A stretch of DNA of 64,000 nt, taken from NCBI RefSeq assembly GCF_050003625.1, contig NC_134398.1:199213700-199277699 (forward strand). Direction: 5' to 3'. The notes beneath the pieces are model-generated. The model was not told where the DNA came from and did no database searches. It saw only the letters and a program-made list of their open reading frames with translations. Both the position numbers and the translations under genes were made by a program. Shown here piece by piece: positions 24,081-37,913 of this stretch (its first letter is position 1; the number at the start of each line of letters is the position of its first letter). This DNA is from Haematobia irritans (Eukaryota; Arthropoda; Insecta; Diptera; Muscidae).

Positions 24081-26177
24081 ATCCTCAAAAAATTAAATTT
24101 ATATATGAAAACCTTATTTTGGCCATATCTCCTTAAATATGCGTCCTAGAGCGAAAAGGACGATAATTCGTGACCACCCCTCAAAAATCAAAATTTTGGT
24201 GAAAATCCTTGAAAAATTGAAATTTTTATATGAAAAACTTATTTTGGCCATATCTCCTTAAATATGCGTCCTAGAGCGAAACGGACGATAATTCGTGACC
24301 ACCCCTCAAAAATCAAAATTTTGGTGAAAATCCTTGAAAAATTTAACTTTTTTATATGAAAAACTTATTTTGGCCATATCTCCTTAAATATGCGTCCTAG
24401 AGCGAAAAGGATGATTATTCGTGACCACCCCCCAAAAATCAAAATTTTGATGAAAATCCTCAAAAAATGAAATTTTTATATGAAAAACTTATTTTGGCCA
24501 TATCTCCTTAAATATGCGTCCTAGAGCGAAAAGGACGATAATTCGTGACCACCCCTCAAAAATCAAAATTTTGGTGAAAATCCTTGAAAAATTGAAATTT
24601 TTATATGAAAAACTTATTTTGGCCATATCTCCTTAAATATGCGTCCTAGAGCGAAAAGGACGATAATTCGTGACCACCCCTCAAAAATCAAAATTTTGGT
24701 GAAAATCCTTGAAAAATTGAAATTTTTTATATGAAAAACTTATTTTGGCCATATCTCCTTAAATATGCGTCCTAGAGCGAAAAGGACGATAATTCGTGAC
24801 CACCCCTCAAAAATCAAAATTTTGGTGAAAATCTTTGAAAAATTTAAATTTTTATATGAAAAACTTATTTTGGCCATATCTCCTTAAATATGCGTCCTAG
24901 AGCGAAAAGGACGATAATTCGTGACCACCCCTCAAAAATCAAAATTTTGGTGAAAATCCTTGAAAAATTGAAATTTTTATATGAAAAACTTATTTTGGCC
25001 ATATCTCCTTAAATATGCGTCCTAGAGCGAAAAGGACGATAATTCGTGACGATCCCTCAAAAATCAAAATTTTGATGAAAATTCTTGAAAAATTGAAATT
25101 TTTATATGAAAAACTTATTTTGGCCATATCTCCTTAAATATGCGTCCTAGAGCGAAAAGGACGATAATTCGTGACCAACCCTCAAAAATCAAAATTTTGG
25201 TGAAAATCCTTGAAAAATTGAAATTTTTATATGAAAAACTTATTTTGGCCATATCTCCTTAAATATGCGTCCTAGAGCGATAAGGAAGATAATTCGTGAC
25301 CACACCTCAAAAATCAAAATTTTGGTGAAAATCCTTGAAAAATTTAAATTTTTATATGAAAAACTTATTTTGGCCATATCTCCTTAAATATGCGTCCTAG
25401 AGCGATAAGGACGATAATTCGTGACCACCCCTCAAAAATCAAAATTTTGGTGAAAATCCTTGAAAAATTGAAATTTTTATATGAAAAACTTATTTTGGCC
25501 ATATCTCCTTAAATATGCGTCCTAGAGCGAAAAGAACGATAATTCGTGACCACCCCTCAAAAATCAAAATTTTGGTGAAAATCCTTGAAAAATTGAAATT
25601 TTTATATGAAAAACTTATTTTGGCCATATCTCCTTAAATATGCGTCCTAGAGCGAAACGGACGATAATTCGTAATTCGTGACCACCCCTCAAAAATCAAA
25701 ATTTTGGTGAAAATCCTTGAAAAATTGAAATTTTTATATGAAAAACTTATTTTGGCCATATCTCCTTAAATATGCGTCCTAGAGCGAAAAGGACGATAAT
25801 TCGTGACCACCCCTCAAAAATCAAAATTTTGGTGAAAATCCTTGAAAAATTGAAATTTTTATATGAAAAACTTATTTTGGCCATATCTCCTTAAATATGC
25901 GTCCTAGAGAGAAAAGGACGATAATTCGTGACCACCCCTCACAAATCAAAATTTTGGTGAAAATCCTTGAAAAATTGAAATTTGTATATGAAAAACTTAT
26001 ATTGGCCATATCTCCTTAAATATGCGTCCTAGAGCGAAAAGGACGAGAATTCGTGACCACCCCTCAAAAATCAAAATTTTGGTGAAAATTCTTGAAAAAT
26101 TTAAATTTTTATATGAAAAACTTATTTTGGCCATATCTCCTTAAATATGCGTACTAGAGCGAAAAGGATGATAATTC

Positions 26178-26192
26178 GTGAATTTTTATATG
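26178..26192 (+). repeat. Truncated monomer closing H4, ~48-bp deletion
   Basis: Here ataattcgtga runs directly into atttttatatg, so the C tract and most A tracts are gone. It is preceded by the private gtactagagcg and followed by cttagtttgg. The same trio occurs at 29679. Confidence 0.85.
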
Positions 26193-29100
26193 AAAAACTT
26201 AGTTTGGCCATATCTCCTTAAATATGCGTCCTAGAGCGAAAAGGACGATAATTCGTGACCACCCCTCAAAAATCAAAATTTTGGTGAAAATCCTTGAAAA
26301 ATTGAAATTTTTATATGAAAAACTTATTTTGGCCATATCTCCTTAAATATGCGTCCTAGAGCGAAAAGGACGATAATTCGTGACGATCCCTCAAAAATCA
26401 AAATTTTGATGAAAATTCTTGAAAAATTGAAATTTTTATATGAAAAACTTATTTTGGCCATATCTCCTTAAATATGCGTCCTAGAGCGAAAAGGACGATA
26501 ATTCGTGACCAACCCTCAAAAATCAAAATTTTGGTGAAAATCATTGAAAAATTGAAATTTTTATATGAAAAACTTATTTTGGCCATATCTCCTTAAACAT
26601 GCGTCCTAGAGCGATAAGGAAGATAATTCGTGACCACACCTCAAAAATCAAAATTTTGGTGAAAATCCTTGAAAAATTTAAATTTTTATATGAAAAACTT
26701 ATTTTGGCCATATCTCCTTAAATATGCGTCCTAGAGCGATAAGGACGATAATTCGTGACCACCCCTCAAAAATCAAAATTTTGGTGAAAATCCTTGAAAA
26801 ATTGAAATTTTTATATGAAAAACTTATTTTGGCCATATCTCCTTAAATATGCGTCCTAGAGCGAAAAGGACGATAATTCGTGACCACCCCTCAAAAATCA
26901 AAATTTTGGTGAAAATCCTTGAAAAATTGAAATTTTTATATGAAAAACTTATTTTGGCCATATCTCCTTAAATATGCGTCCTAGAGCGAAACGGACGATA
27001 ATTCGTAATTCGTGACCACCCCTCAAAAATCAAAATTTTGGTGAAAATCCTTGAAAAATTGAAATTTTTATATGAAAAACTTATTTTGGCCATATCTCCT
27101 TAAATATGCGTCCTAGAGCGAAACGGACGATAATTCGTGACCACCCCTCAAAAATCAAAATTTTGGTGAAAATCCTTGAAAAATGTAACTTTTTTATATG
27201 AAAAACTTATTTTGGCCATATCTCCTTAAAAATGCGTCCTAGAGCGAAAAGGACGATAATTCGTGACCACCCCTCAAAAATCAAAATTTTGGTGAAAATC
27301 TTCGAAAAATTTAAATTTTTATATGAAAAACTTATTTTGGCCATATCTCCTTAAATATGCGTCCTAGAGAGAAAAGGACGATAATTCGTGACCACCCCTC
27401 ACAAATCAAAATTTTGGTGAAAATCCTTGAAAAATTGAAATTTGTATAATTCGTGACCACCCCTCAAAAATTAAAATTTTGGTGAAAATCCTTGAAAAAT
27501 TGAAATTTTTATATGAAAAACTTATTTTGGTCATATCTCCTTAAATATGCGTCCTAGAGCGAAATCAATATTTTGCTGAAAATCCTCAAAAAATTAAATT
27601 TATATATGAAAACCTTATTTTGGCCATATCTCCTTAAATATGCGTCCTAGAGCGAAAAGGACGATAATTCGTGACCACCCCTCAAAAATCAAAATTTTGG
27701 TGAAAATCCTTGAAAAATTGAAATTTTTATATGAAAAACTTATTTTGGCCATATCTCCTTAAATATGCGTCCTAGAGCGAAACGGACGATAATTCGTGAC
27801 CACCCCTCAAAAATCAAAATTTTGGTGAAAATCCTTGAAAAATTTAACTTTTTTATATGAAAAACTTATTTTGGCCATATCTCCTTAAATATGCGTCCTA
27901 GAGCGAAAAGGATGATTATTCGTGACCACCCCCCAAAAATCAAAATTTTGATGAAAATCCTCAAAAAATGAAATTTTTATATGAAAAACTTATTTTGGCC
28001 ATATCTCCTTAAATATGCGTCCTAGAGCGAAAAGGACGATAATTCGTGACCACCCCTCAAAAATCAAAATTTTGGTGAAAATCCTTGAAAAATTGAAATT
28101 TTTATATGAAAAACTTATTTTGGCCATATCTCCTTAAATATGCGTCCTAGAGCGAAAAGGACGATAATTCGTGACCACCCCTCAAAAATCAAAATTTTGG
28201 TGAAAATCCTTGAAAAATTGAAATTTTTTATATGAAAAACTTATTTTGGCCATATCTCCTTAAATATGCGTCCTAGAGCGAAAAGGACGATAATTCGTGA
28301 CCACCCCTCAAAAATCAAAATTTTGGTGAAAATCTTTGAAAAATTTAAATTTTTATATGAAAAACTTATTTTGGCCATATCTCCTTAAATATGCGTCCTA
28401 GAGCGAAAAGGACGATAATTCGTGACCACCCCTCAAAAATCAAAATTTTGGTGAAAATCCTTGAAAAATTGAAATTTTTATATGAAAAACTTATTTTGGC
28501 CATATCTCCTTAAATATGCGTCCTAGAGCGAAAAGGACGATAATTCGTGACGATCCCTCAAAAATCAAAATTTTGATGAAAATTCTTGAAAAATTGAAAT
28601 TTTTATATGAAAAACTTATTTTGGCCATATCTCCTTAAATATGCGTCCTAGAGCGAAAAGGACGATAATTCGTGACCAACCCTCAAAAATCAAAATTTTG
28701 GTGAAAATCCTTGAAAAATTGAAATTTTTATATGAAAAACTTATTTTGGCCATATCTCCTTAAATATGCGTCCTAGAGCGATAAGGAAGATAATTCGTGA
28801 CCACACCTCAAAAATCAAAATTTTGGTGAAAATCCTTGAAAAATTTAAATTTTTATATGAAAAACTTATTTTGGCCATATCTCCTTAAATATGCGTCCTA
28901 GAGCGATAAGGACGATAATTCGTGACCACCCCTCAAAAATCAAAATTTTGGTGAAAATCCTTGAAAAATTGAAATTTTTATATGAAAAACTTATTTTGGC
29001 CATATCTCCTTAAATATGCGTCCTAGAGCGAAAAGAACGATAATTCGTGACCACCCCTCAAAAATCAAAATTTTGGTGAAAATCCTTGAAAAATTGAAAT

Positions 29101-29692
29101 TTTTATATGAAAAACTTATTTTGGCCATATCTCCTTAAATATGCGTCCTAGAGCGAAACGGACGATAATTCGTAATTCGTGACCACCCCTCAAAAATCAA
29201 AATTTTGGTGAAAATCCTTGAAAAATTGAAATTTTTATATGAAAAACTTATTTTGGCCATATCTCCTTAAATATGCGTCCTAGAGCGAAAAGGACGATAA
29301 TTCGTGACCACCCCTCAAAAATCAAAATTTTGGTGAAAATCCTTGAAAAATTGAAATTTTTATATGAAAAACTTATTTTGGCCATATCTCCTTAAATATG
29401 CGTCCTAGAGAGAAAAGGACGATAATTCGTGACCACCCCTCACAAATCAAAATTTTGGTGAAAATCCTTGAAAAATTGAAATTTGTATATGAAAAACTTA
29501 TATTGGCCATATCTCCTTAAATATGCGTCCTAGAGCGAAAAGGACGAGAATTCGTGACCACCCCTCAAAAATCAAAATTTTGGTGAAAATTCTTGAAAAA
29601 TTTAAATTTTTATATGAAAAACTTATTTTGGCCATATCTCCTTAAATATGCGTACTAGAGCGAAAAGGATGATAATTCGTGAATTTTTATAT
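26192..29692 (+). repeat. Higher-order repeat H4 (3,501 bp), copy 2
   Basis: This is a direct tandem copy of 22691-26191 with no length drift across the whole unit. After its closing truncated monomer (29679), about one monomer of a third copy begins. The sequence then jumps to material resembling the middle of the unit (offset about 1,957 bp), as expected after unequal exchange. Confidence 0.92.
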
Positions 29693-29959
29693 GAAAAACT
29701 TAGTTTGGCCATATCTCCTTAAATATGCGTCCTAGAGCGAAAAGGACGATAATTCGTGACCACCCCTCAAAAATCAAAATTTTGGTGAAAATCCTTGAAA
29801 AATTGAAATTTTTATATGAAAAACTTATTTTGGCCATATCTCCTTAAATATGCGTCCTAGAGCGAAACGGATGATAATTCGTGACCACCCCTCAAAAATC
29901 AAAATTTTGATGAAAATCCTCAAAAAATGAAATTTTTATATGAAAAACTTATTTTGGCC
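29693..29959 (+). repeat. Junction monomers between H4 and H5
   Basis: One monomer continues the H4 pattern. It is followed by a cggatgataattcg A-class monomer that does not fit the next H4 position. This is where the 3,501-bp periodicity ends and the 4,093-bp one begins. Confidence 0.75.
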
Positions 29960-32900
29960 ATATCTCCTTAAATATGCGTCCTAGAGCGAAAAGGACGATA
30001 ATTCGTGACCACCCCTCAAAAATCAAAATTTTGGTGAAAATCCTTGAAAAATTGAAATTTTTATATGAAAAACTTATTTTGGCCATATCTCCTTAAATAT
30101 GCGTCCTAGAGCGAAAAGGACGATAATTCGTGACCACCCCTCAAAAATCAAAATTTTGGTGAAAATCCTTGAAAAATTGAAATTTTTTATATGAAAAACT
30201 TATTTTGGCCATATCTCCTTAAATATGCGTCCTAGAGCGAAAAGGACGATAATTCGTGACCACCCCTCAAAAATCAAAATTTTGGTGAAAATCTTTGAAA
30301 AATTTAAATTTTTATATGAAAAACTTATTTTGGCCATATCTCCTTAAATATGCGTCCTAGAGCGACAAGGACGATAATTCGTGACCACCCCTCAAAAATC
30401 AAAATTTTGGTGAAAATCCTTGAAAAATTGAAATTTTTATATGAAAAACTTATTTTGGCCATATCTCCTTAAATATGCGTCCTAGAGCGAAAAAGACGAT
30501 AATTCGTGACGATCCCTCAAAAATCAAAATTTTGATGAAAATTCTTGAAAAATTGAAATTTTTATATGAAAAACTTATTTTGGCCATATCTCCTTAAATA
30601 TGCGTCCTAGAGCGAAAAGGACGATAATTCGTGACCAACCCTCAAAAATCAAAATTTTGGTGAAAATCCTTGAAAAATTGAAATTTTTATATGAAAAACT
30701 TATTTTGGCCATATCTCCTTAAATATGCGTCCTAGAGCGAAACGGACGATAATTCGCGACCACCCTCAAAAATCAAAATTTTGGTGAAAATCCTTGAAAA
30801 ATTTAACTTTTTTATATGAAAAACTTATTTTGGCCATATCTCCTTAAATATACGTCCTAGAGCGAAAAGGACGATAATTCGTGACCACCCCTCAAAAATC
30901 AAAATTTTGGTGAAAATCCTTGAAAAATTGAAATTTTTATATGAAAAACTTATTTTGGCCATATCTCCTTAAATATGCGTCCTAGAGCGAAATCAATATT
31001 TTGCTGAAAATCCTCAAAAAATTAAATTTATATATGAAAACCTTATTTTGGCCATATCTCCTTAAATATGCGTCCTAGAGCGAAAAGGACGATAATTCGT
31101 GACCACCCCTCAAAAATCAAAATTTTGGTGAAAATCCTTGAAAAATTGAAATTTTTATATGAAAAACTTATTTTGGCCATATCTCCTTAAATATGCGTCC
31201 TAGAGCGAAACGGACGATAATTCGTGACCACCCCTCAAAAATCAAAATTTTGGTGAAAATCCTTGAAAAATTTAACTTTTTTATATGAAAAACTTATTTT
31301 GGCCATATCTCCTTAAATATGCGTCCTAGAGCGAAAAGGACGATAATTCGTGACCACCCCTCAAAAATCAAAATTTTGGTGAAAATCCTTGAAAAATTGA
31401 AATTTTTATATGAAAAACTTATATTGGCCATATCTCCTTAAATATGCGTCCTAGAGCGAAAAGGACGACAATTCGTGACCACCCCTCAAAAATCAAAATT
31501 TTGGTGAAAATTCTTGAAAAATTTAAATTTTTATATGAAAAACTTATTTTGGCCATATCTCCTTAAATATGCGTACTAGAGCGAAAAGGATGATAATTCG
31601 TGACCACCCCTCAAAAATCAAAATTATGATGAAAATCCTCAAAAAATGAAATTTTTATATGAAAAACTTATTTTGGCCATATCTCCTTAAATATGCGTCC
31701 TAGAGCGAAAAGGACGATAATTCGTGACCACCCCTCAAAAATCAAAATTTTGGTGAAAATCCTTGAACAATTTAAATTTTTATATGAAAAACTTATTTTG
31801 GCCATACTTCCTTAAATATGCGTCCTAGCGCGAAAAGGATGATAGTTCGTGACCACCCCTCAAAAATCAAAATTTTGGTGAAAATCCTTGAAAAATTGAA
31901 ATTTTTATATGAAAAACTTATTTTGGCCATATCTCCTTAAATATGCGTCCTAGAGCGAAAAGGACGATAATTCGTGACCACCCCTCAAAAATCAAAATTT
32001 TGGTGAAAATCTTTGAAAAATTTAAATCTTTATATGAAAAACTTATTTTGGCCATATCTCCTTAAATATGCGTCCTAGAGCGAAAAGGACGATAATTCGT
32101 GACCACCCCTCAAAAATCAAAATTTTGGTGAAAATCCTTGAAAAATTGAAATTTTTATATGAAAAATTTATTTTGGCCATATTTCCTTAAATATGCGTCC
32201 TAGAGCGAAAAGGACGATAATTCGTGACCACCCCTCAAAAATCAAAATTTTGGTGAAATTATTTAAAAAATTGAAATTTTTATACGAAAAACTTATTTTG
32301 GCCATATCTCCTTAAATATGCGTCCTAGAGAGAAAACGACGATAATTCGTGACCAACCCTCAAAAATCAAAATTTTGGTGAAAATCCTTGAAAAATTGAA
32401 ATTTTTATATGAAAAACTTATTTTGGCCATATCTCCTTAAATATGCGTCCTAGAGCGATAAGGAAGATAATTCGTGACCAACCCTCAAAAATCAAAATTT
32501 TGGTGAAAATCCTTGAAAAATTTAAATTTTTATATGAAAAACTTATTTTGGCCATATCTCCTTAAATATGCGTCCTAGAGCGATAAGGACGATAATTCGT
32601 GACCACCCCTCAAAAATCAAAATTTTGGTGAAAATCCTCAAAAAATGAAATTTATATATGAAAAACTTATTTTGGTCATATCTCCTTAAATATGCGTCCT
32701 AGAGCGAAAAGGACGATAATTCGTGACCATCCCTCAAAAATCAAAATTTTGATGAAAATTCTTGAAAAATTGAAATTTTTATATGAAAAACTTATTTTGG
32801 CCATATTTCCTTAAATATGCGTCCTAGAGCGAAAAGGATGATAGTTCGTGACCACCCCTCAAAAATCAAAATTTTGGTGAAAATCCTTGAAAAATTGAAA

Positions 32901-34052
32901 TTTTTATATGAAAAATTTATTTTGGCCATATCTCCTTAAATATGCGTCCTAGAGCGAAAAGGACGATAATTCGTGACCACCCCTCAAAAATCAAAATTAT
33001 GGTGAAAATCTTTGAAAAATTGAAATTTTTTATATGAAAAACTTATTTTGGCCATAACTCCTTATATATGCGTCCTAGAGCGAAAAGGACGATAATTCGT
33101 GACCATCCCTCAAAAATCAAAATTTTGGTGAAAATCCTTGAAAAATTGAAATTTTTATATGAAAAACTTATTTTGGCCATATCTCCTTAAATATGCGTCC
33201 TAGAGCGAAAAGGACGATAATTCGTGACCACCCCTCAAAAATCAAAATTTTGGTGAAAATCCTTGAAAAATTGAAATTTTTATATGAAAAACTTTTTTTG
33301 GCCATATCTCCTTAAATATGCGTCCTAGAGCGAAAAGGACGATAATTCGTGACCACCCCTCAAAAATCAAAAGTTTGATGAAAATCCTCCAAAAATGAAA
33401 TTTTTATATGAGAAACTTATTTTGGCCATATCTCCTTAAATATGCGTCCTAGAGCGAAAAGGACGATAATTCGTGACCACCCCTCAAAAATCAAAATTTT
33501 GGTGAAAATCCTCGAAAAATTTAAATTTTTATATGAAAACCTTATTTTGGCCATATCTCCTTAAATATGCGTCCTAGAGCGAAAAGGATGATAATTCGTG
33601 ACCACCCCTCAAAAATCAGAATTTTGATGAAAATCCTCAAAAAATGAAATTTTTATATGAAAAACTTATTTTGGCCATATCTCCTTAAATATGCGTCCTA
33701 GAGCGAAAAGGACGATAATTCGTAACCACCCCTCAAAAATCAAAATTTTGGTGAAAATCCTTGAAAAATTTAAATTTTTATATGAAAAACTTATTTTGGC
33801 CATATCTCCTTAAATATGCGTCCTAGAGCGAAAAGGACGATAATTCGTGACCACCCCTCAAAAATCAAAATTTTGGTGAAAATCCTTGAAAAATTGAAAT
33901 TTTTTATATGAAAAACTTATTTTGGCCATATCTCCTTAAATATGCGTCCTAGAGCGAAAAGGATGATAATTCGTGACCACCCCTCAAAAATCAAAATTTT
34001 GGTGAAAATCTTTGGAAAATTTAAATTTTTATATGAAAAACTTATTTTGGCC
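29960..34052 (+). repeat. Higher-order repeat H5 (4,093 bp), copy 1
   Basis: The unit contains marks repeated at +4,093 bp: gacgatccc monomer 30511/34604, cgaaatcaat 30988/35081 and agaattttga 33618/37711. Its first part (about 30.1-30.7 kb) resembles 28.15-28.75 kb of H4, so H5 was assembled partly from H4 material. Confidence 0.9.
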
Positions 34053-37000
34053 ATATCTCCTTAAATATGCGTCCTAGAGCGAAAAGGACGATAATTCGTG
34101 ACCACCCCTCAAAAATCAAAATTTTGGTGAAAATCCTTGAAAAATTGAAATTTTTATATGAAAAACTTATTTTGGCCATATCTCCTTAAATATGCGTCCT
34201 AGAGCGAAAAGGACGATAATTCGTGACCACCCCTCAAAAATCAAAATTTTGGTGAAAATCCTTGAAAAATTGAAATTTTTTATATGAAAAACTTATTTTG
34301 GCCATATCTCCTTAAATATGCGTCCTAGAGCGAAAAGGACGATAATTCGTGACCACCCCTCAAAAATCAAAATTTTGGTGAAAATCTTTGAAAAATTTAA
34401 ATTTTTATATGAAAAACTTATTTTGGCCATATCTCCTTAAATATGCGTCCTAGAGCGACAAGGGCGATAATTCGTGACCACCCCTCAAAAATCAAAATTT
34501 TGGTGAAAATCCTTGAAAAATTGAAATTTTTATATGAAAAACTTATTTTGGCCATATCTCCTTAAATATGCGTCCTAGAGCGAAAAAGACGATAATTCGT
34601 GACGATCCCTCAAAAATCAAAATTTTGATGAAAATTCTTGAAAAATTGAAATTTTTATATGAAAAACTTATTTTGGCCATATCTCCTTAAATATGCGTCC
34701 TAGAGCGAAAAGGACGATAATTCGTGACCAACCCTCAAAAATCAAAATTTTGGTGAAAATCCTTGAAAAATTGAAATTTTTATATGAAAAACTTATTTTG
34801 GCCATATCTCCTTAAATATGCGTCCTAGAGCGAAACGGACGATAATTCGCGACCACCCTCAAAAATCAAAATTTTGGTGAAAATCCTTGAAAAATTTAAC
34901 TTTTTTATATGAAAAACTTATTTTGGCCATATCTCCTTAAATATGCGTCCTAGAGCGAAAAGGACGATAATTCGTGACCACCCCTCAAAAATCAAAATTT
35001 TGGTGAAAATCCTTGAAAAATTGAAATTTTTATATGAAAAACTTATTTTGGCCATATCTCCTTAAATATGCGTCCTAGAGCGAAATCAATATTTTGCTGA
35101 AAATCCTCAAAAAATTAAATTTATATATGAAAACCTTATTTTGGCCATATCTCCTTAAATATGCGTCCTAGAGCGAAAAGGACGATAATTCGTGACCACC
35201 CCTCAAAAATCAAAATTTTGGTGAAAATCCTTGAAAAATTGAAATTTTTATATGAAAAACTTATTTTGGCCATATCTCCTTAAATATGCGTCCTAGAGCG
35301 AAACGGACGATAATTCGTGACCACCCCTCAAAAATCAAAATTTTGGTGAAAATCCTTGAAAAATTTAACTTTTTTATATGAAAAACTTATTTTGGCCATA
35401 TCTCCTTAAATATGCGTCCTAGAGCGAAAAGGACGATAATTCGTGACCACCCCTCAAAAATCAAAATTTTGGTGAAAATCCTTGAAAAATTGAAATTTTT
35501 ATATGAAAAACTTATATTGGCCATATCTCCTTAAATATGCGTCCTAGAGCGAAAAGGACGACAATTCGTGACCACCCCTCAAAAATCAAAATTTTGGTGA
35601 AAATTCTTGAAAAATTTAAATTTTTATATGAAAAACTTATTTTGGCCATATCTCCTTAAATATGCGTACTAGAGCGAAAAGGATGATAATTCGTGACCAC
35701 CCCTCAAAAATCAAAATTATGATGAAAATCCTCAAAAAATGAAATTTTTATATGAAAAACTTATTTTGGCCATATCTCCTTAAATATGCGTCCTAGAGCG
35801 AAAAGGACGATAATTCGTGACCACCCCTCAAAAATCAAAATTTTGGTGAAAATCCTTGAACAATTTAAATTTTTATATGAAAAACTTATTTTGGCCATAT
35901 TTCCTTAAATATGCGTCCTAGCGCGAAAAGGATGATAGTTCGTGACCACCCCTCAAAAATCAAAATTTTGGTGAAAATCCTTGAAAAATTGAAATTTTTA
36001 TATGAAAAACTTATTTTGGCCATATCTCCTTAAATATGCGTCCTAGAGCGAAAAGGACGATAATTCGTGACCACCCCTCAAAAATCAAAATTTTGGTGAA
36101 AATCTTTGAAAAATTTAAATCTTTATATGAAAAACTTATTTTGGCCATATCTCCTTAAATATGCGTCCTAGAGCGAAAAGGACGATAATTCGTGACCACC
36201 CCTCAAAAATCAAAATTTTGGTGAAAATCCTTGAAAAATTGAAATTTTTATATGAAAAATTTATTTTGGCCATATCTCCTTAAATATGCGTCCTAGAGCG
36301 AAAAGGACGATAATTCGTGACCACCCCTCAAAAATCAAAATTTTGGTGAAATTATTTAAAAAATTGAAATTTTTATACGAAAAACTTATTTTGGCCATAT
36401 CTCCTTAAATATGCGTCCTAGAGAGAAAACGACGATAATTCGTGACCAACCCTCAAAAATCAAAATTTTGGTGAAAATCCTTGAAAAATTGAAATTTTTA
36501 TATGAAAAACTTATTTTGGCCATATCTCCTTAAATATGCGTCCTAGAGCGATAAGGAAGATAATTCGTGACCAACCCTCAAAAATCAAAATTTTGGTGAA
36601 AATCCTTGAAAAATTTAAATTTTTATATGAAAAACTTATTTTGGCCATATCTCCTTAAATATGCGTCCTAGAGCGATAAGGACGATAATTCGTGACCACC
36701 CCTCAAAAATCAAAATTTTGGTGAAAATCCTCAAAAAATGAAATTTATATATGAAAAACTTATTTTGGTCATATCTCCTTAAATATGCGTCCTAGAGCGA
36801 AAAGGACGATAATTCGTGACCATCCCTCAAAAATCAAAATTTTGATGAAAATTCTTGAAAAATTGAAATTTTTATATGAAAAACTTATTTTGGCCATATT
36901 TCCTTAAATATGCGTCCTAGAGCGAAAAGGATGATAGTTCGTGACCACCCCTCAAAAATCAAAATTTTGGTGAAAATCCTTGAAAAATTGAAATTTTTAT

Positions 37001-37913
37001 ATGAAAAATTTATTTTGGCCATATCTCCTTAAATATGCGTCCTAGAGCGAAAAGGACGATAATTCGTGACCACCCCTCAAAAATCAAAATTTTGGTGAAA
37101 ATCTTTGAAAAATTGAAATTTTTTATATGAAAAACTTATTTTGGCCATAACTCCTTATATATGCGTCCTAGAGCGAAAAGGACGATAATTCGTGACCATC
37201 CCTCAAAAATCAAAATTTTGGTGAAAATCCTTGAAAAATTGAAATTTTTATATGAAAAACTTATTTTGGCCATATCTCCTTAAATATGCGTCCTAGAGCG
37301 AAAAGGACGATAATTCGTGACCACCCCTCAAAAATCAAAATTTTGGTGAAAATCCTTGAAAAATTGAAATTTTTATATGAAAAACTTTTTTTGGCCATAT
37401 CTCCTTAAATATGCGTCCTAGAGCGAAAAGGACGATAATTCGTGACCACCCCTCAAAAATCAAAAGTTTGATGAAAATCCTCCAAAAATGAAATTTTTAT
37501 ATGAGAAACTTATTTTGGCCATATCTCCTTAAATATGCGTCCTAGAGCGAAAAGGACGATAATTCGTGACCACCCCTCAAAAATCAAAATTTTGGTGAAA
37601 ATCCTCGAAAAATTTAAATTTTTATATGAAAACCTTATTTTGGCCATATCTCCTTAAATATGCGTCCTAGAGCGAAAAGGATGATAATTCGTGACCACCC
37701 CTCAAAAATCAGAATTTTGATGAAAATCCTCAAAAAATGAAATTTTTATATGAAAAACTTATTTTGGCCATATCTCCTTAAATATGCGTCCTAGAGCGAA
37801 AAGGACGATAATTCGTAACCACCCCTCAAAAATCAAAATTTTGGTGAAAATCCTTGAAAAATTTAAATTTTTATATGAAAAACTTATTTTGGCCATATCT
37901 CCTTAAATATGCG
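34053..37913 (+). repeat. Higher-order repeat H5 (4,093 bp), copy 2
   Basis: This copy is collinear with copy 1 for about 3.86 kb. Only a few differences were seen: catacttcc/catatttcc at 31806/35899, catatttcc/catatctcc near 32175/36268, and aattatgg/aattttgg near 32998/37091. Collinearity breaks at about 37914, where one monomer of copy 1 (about 33821-33946) is missing. Confidence 0.9.

Larger units (their letters stand above)
22691..26191 (+). repeat. Higher-order repeat H4 (3,501 bp, 28 x 125), copy 1
   Basis: This unit is followed immediately by a second copy. Fixed marks are exactly 3,501 bp apart: gacgatccc at 22881/26382, ttcgtaattc at 23501/27002 and 25668/29169, gtataattcg at 23943/27444, and gtgaattttt at 26178/29679. 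The two copies looked the same at every place compared by eye. The right edge is a private truncated monomer (gtgaattttta, about 48 bp deleted), which also closes copy 2. Confidence 0.92.

Noticed and set aside
22691..29692. Assembly duplication as the sole explanation of the H4 pair
   Set aside because: It cannot be excluded without reads. However, the other block pairs carry real differences and distinct junctions, so duplication inside the array is the simpler general explanation.
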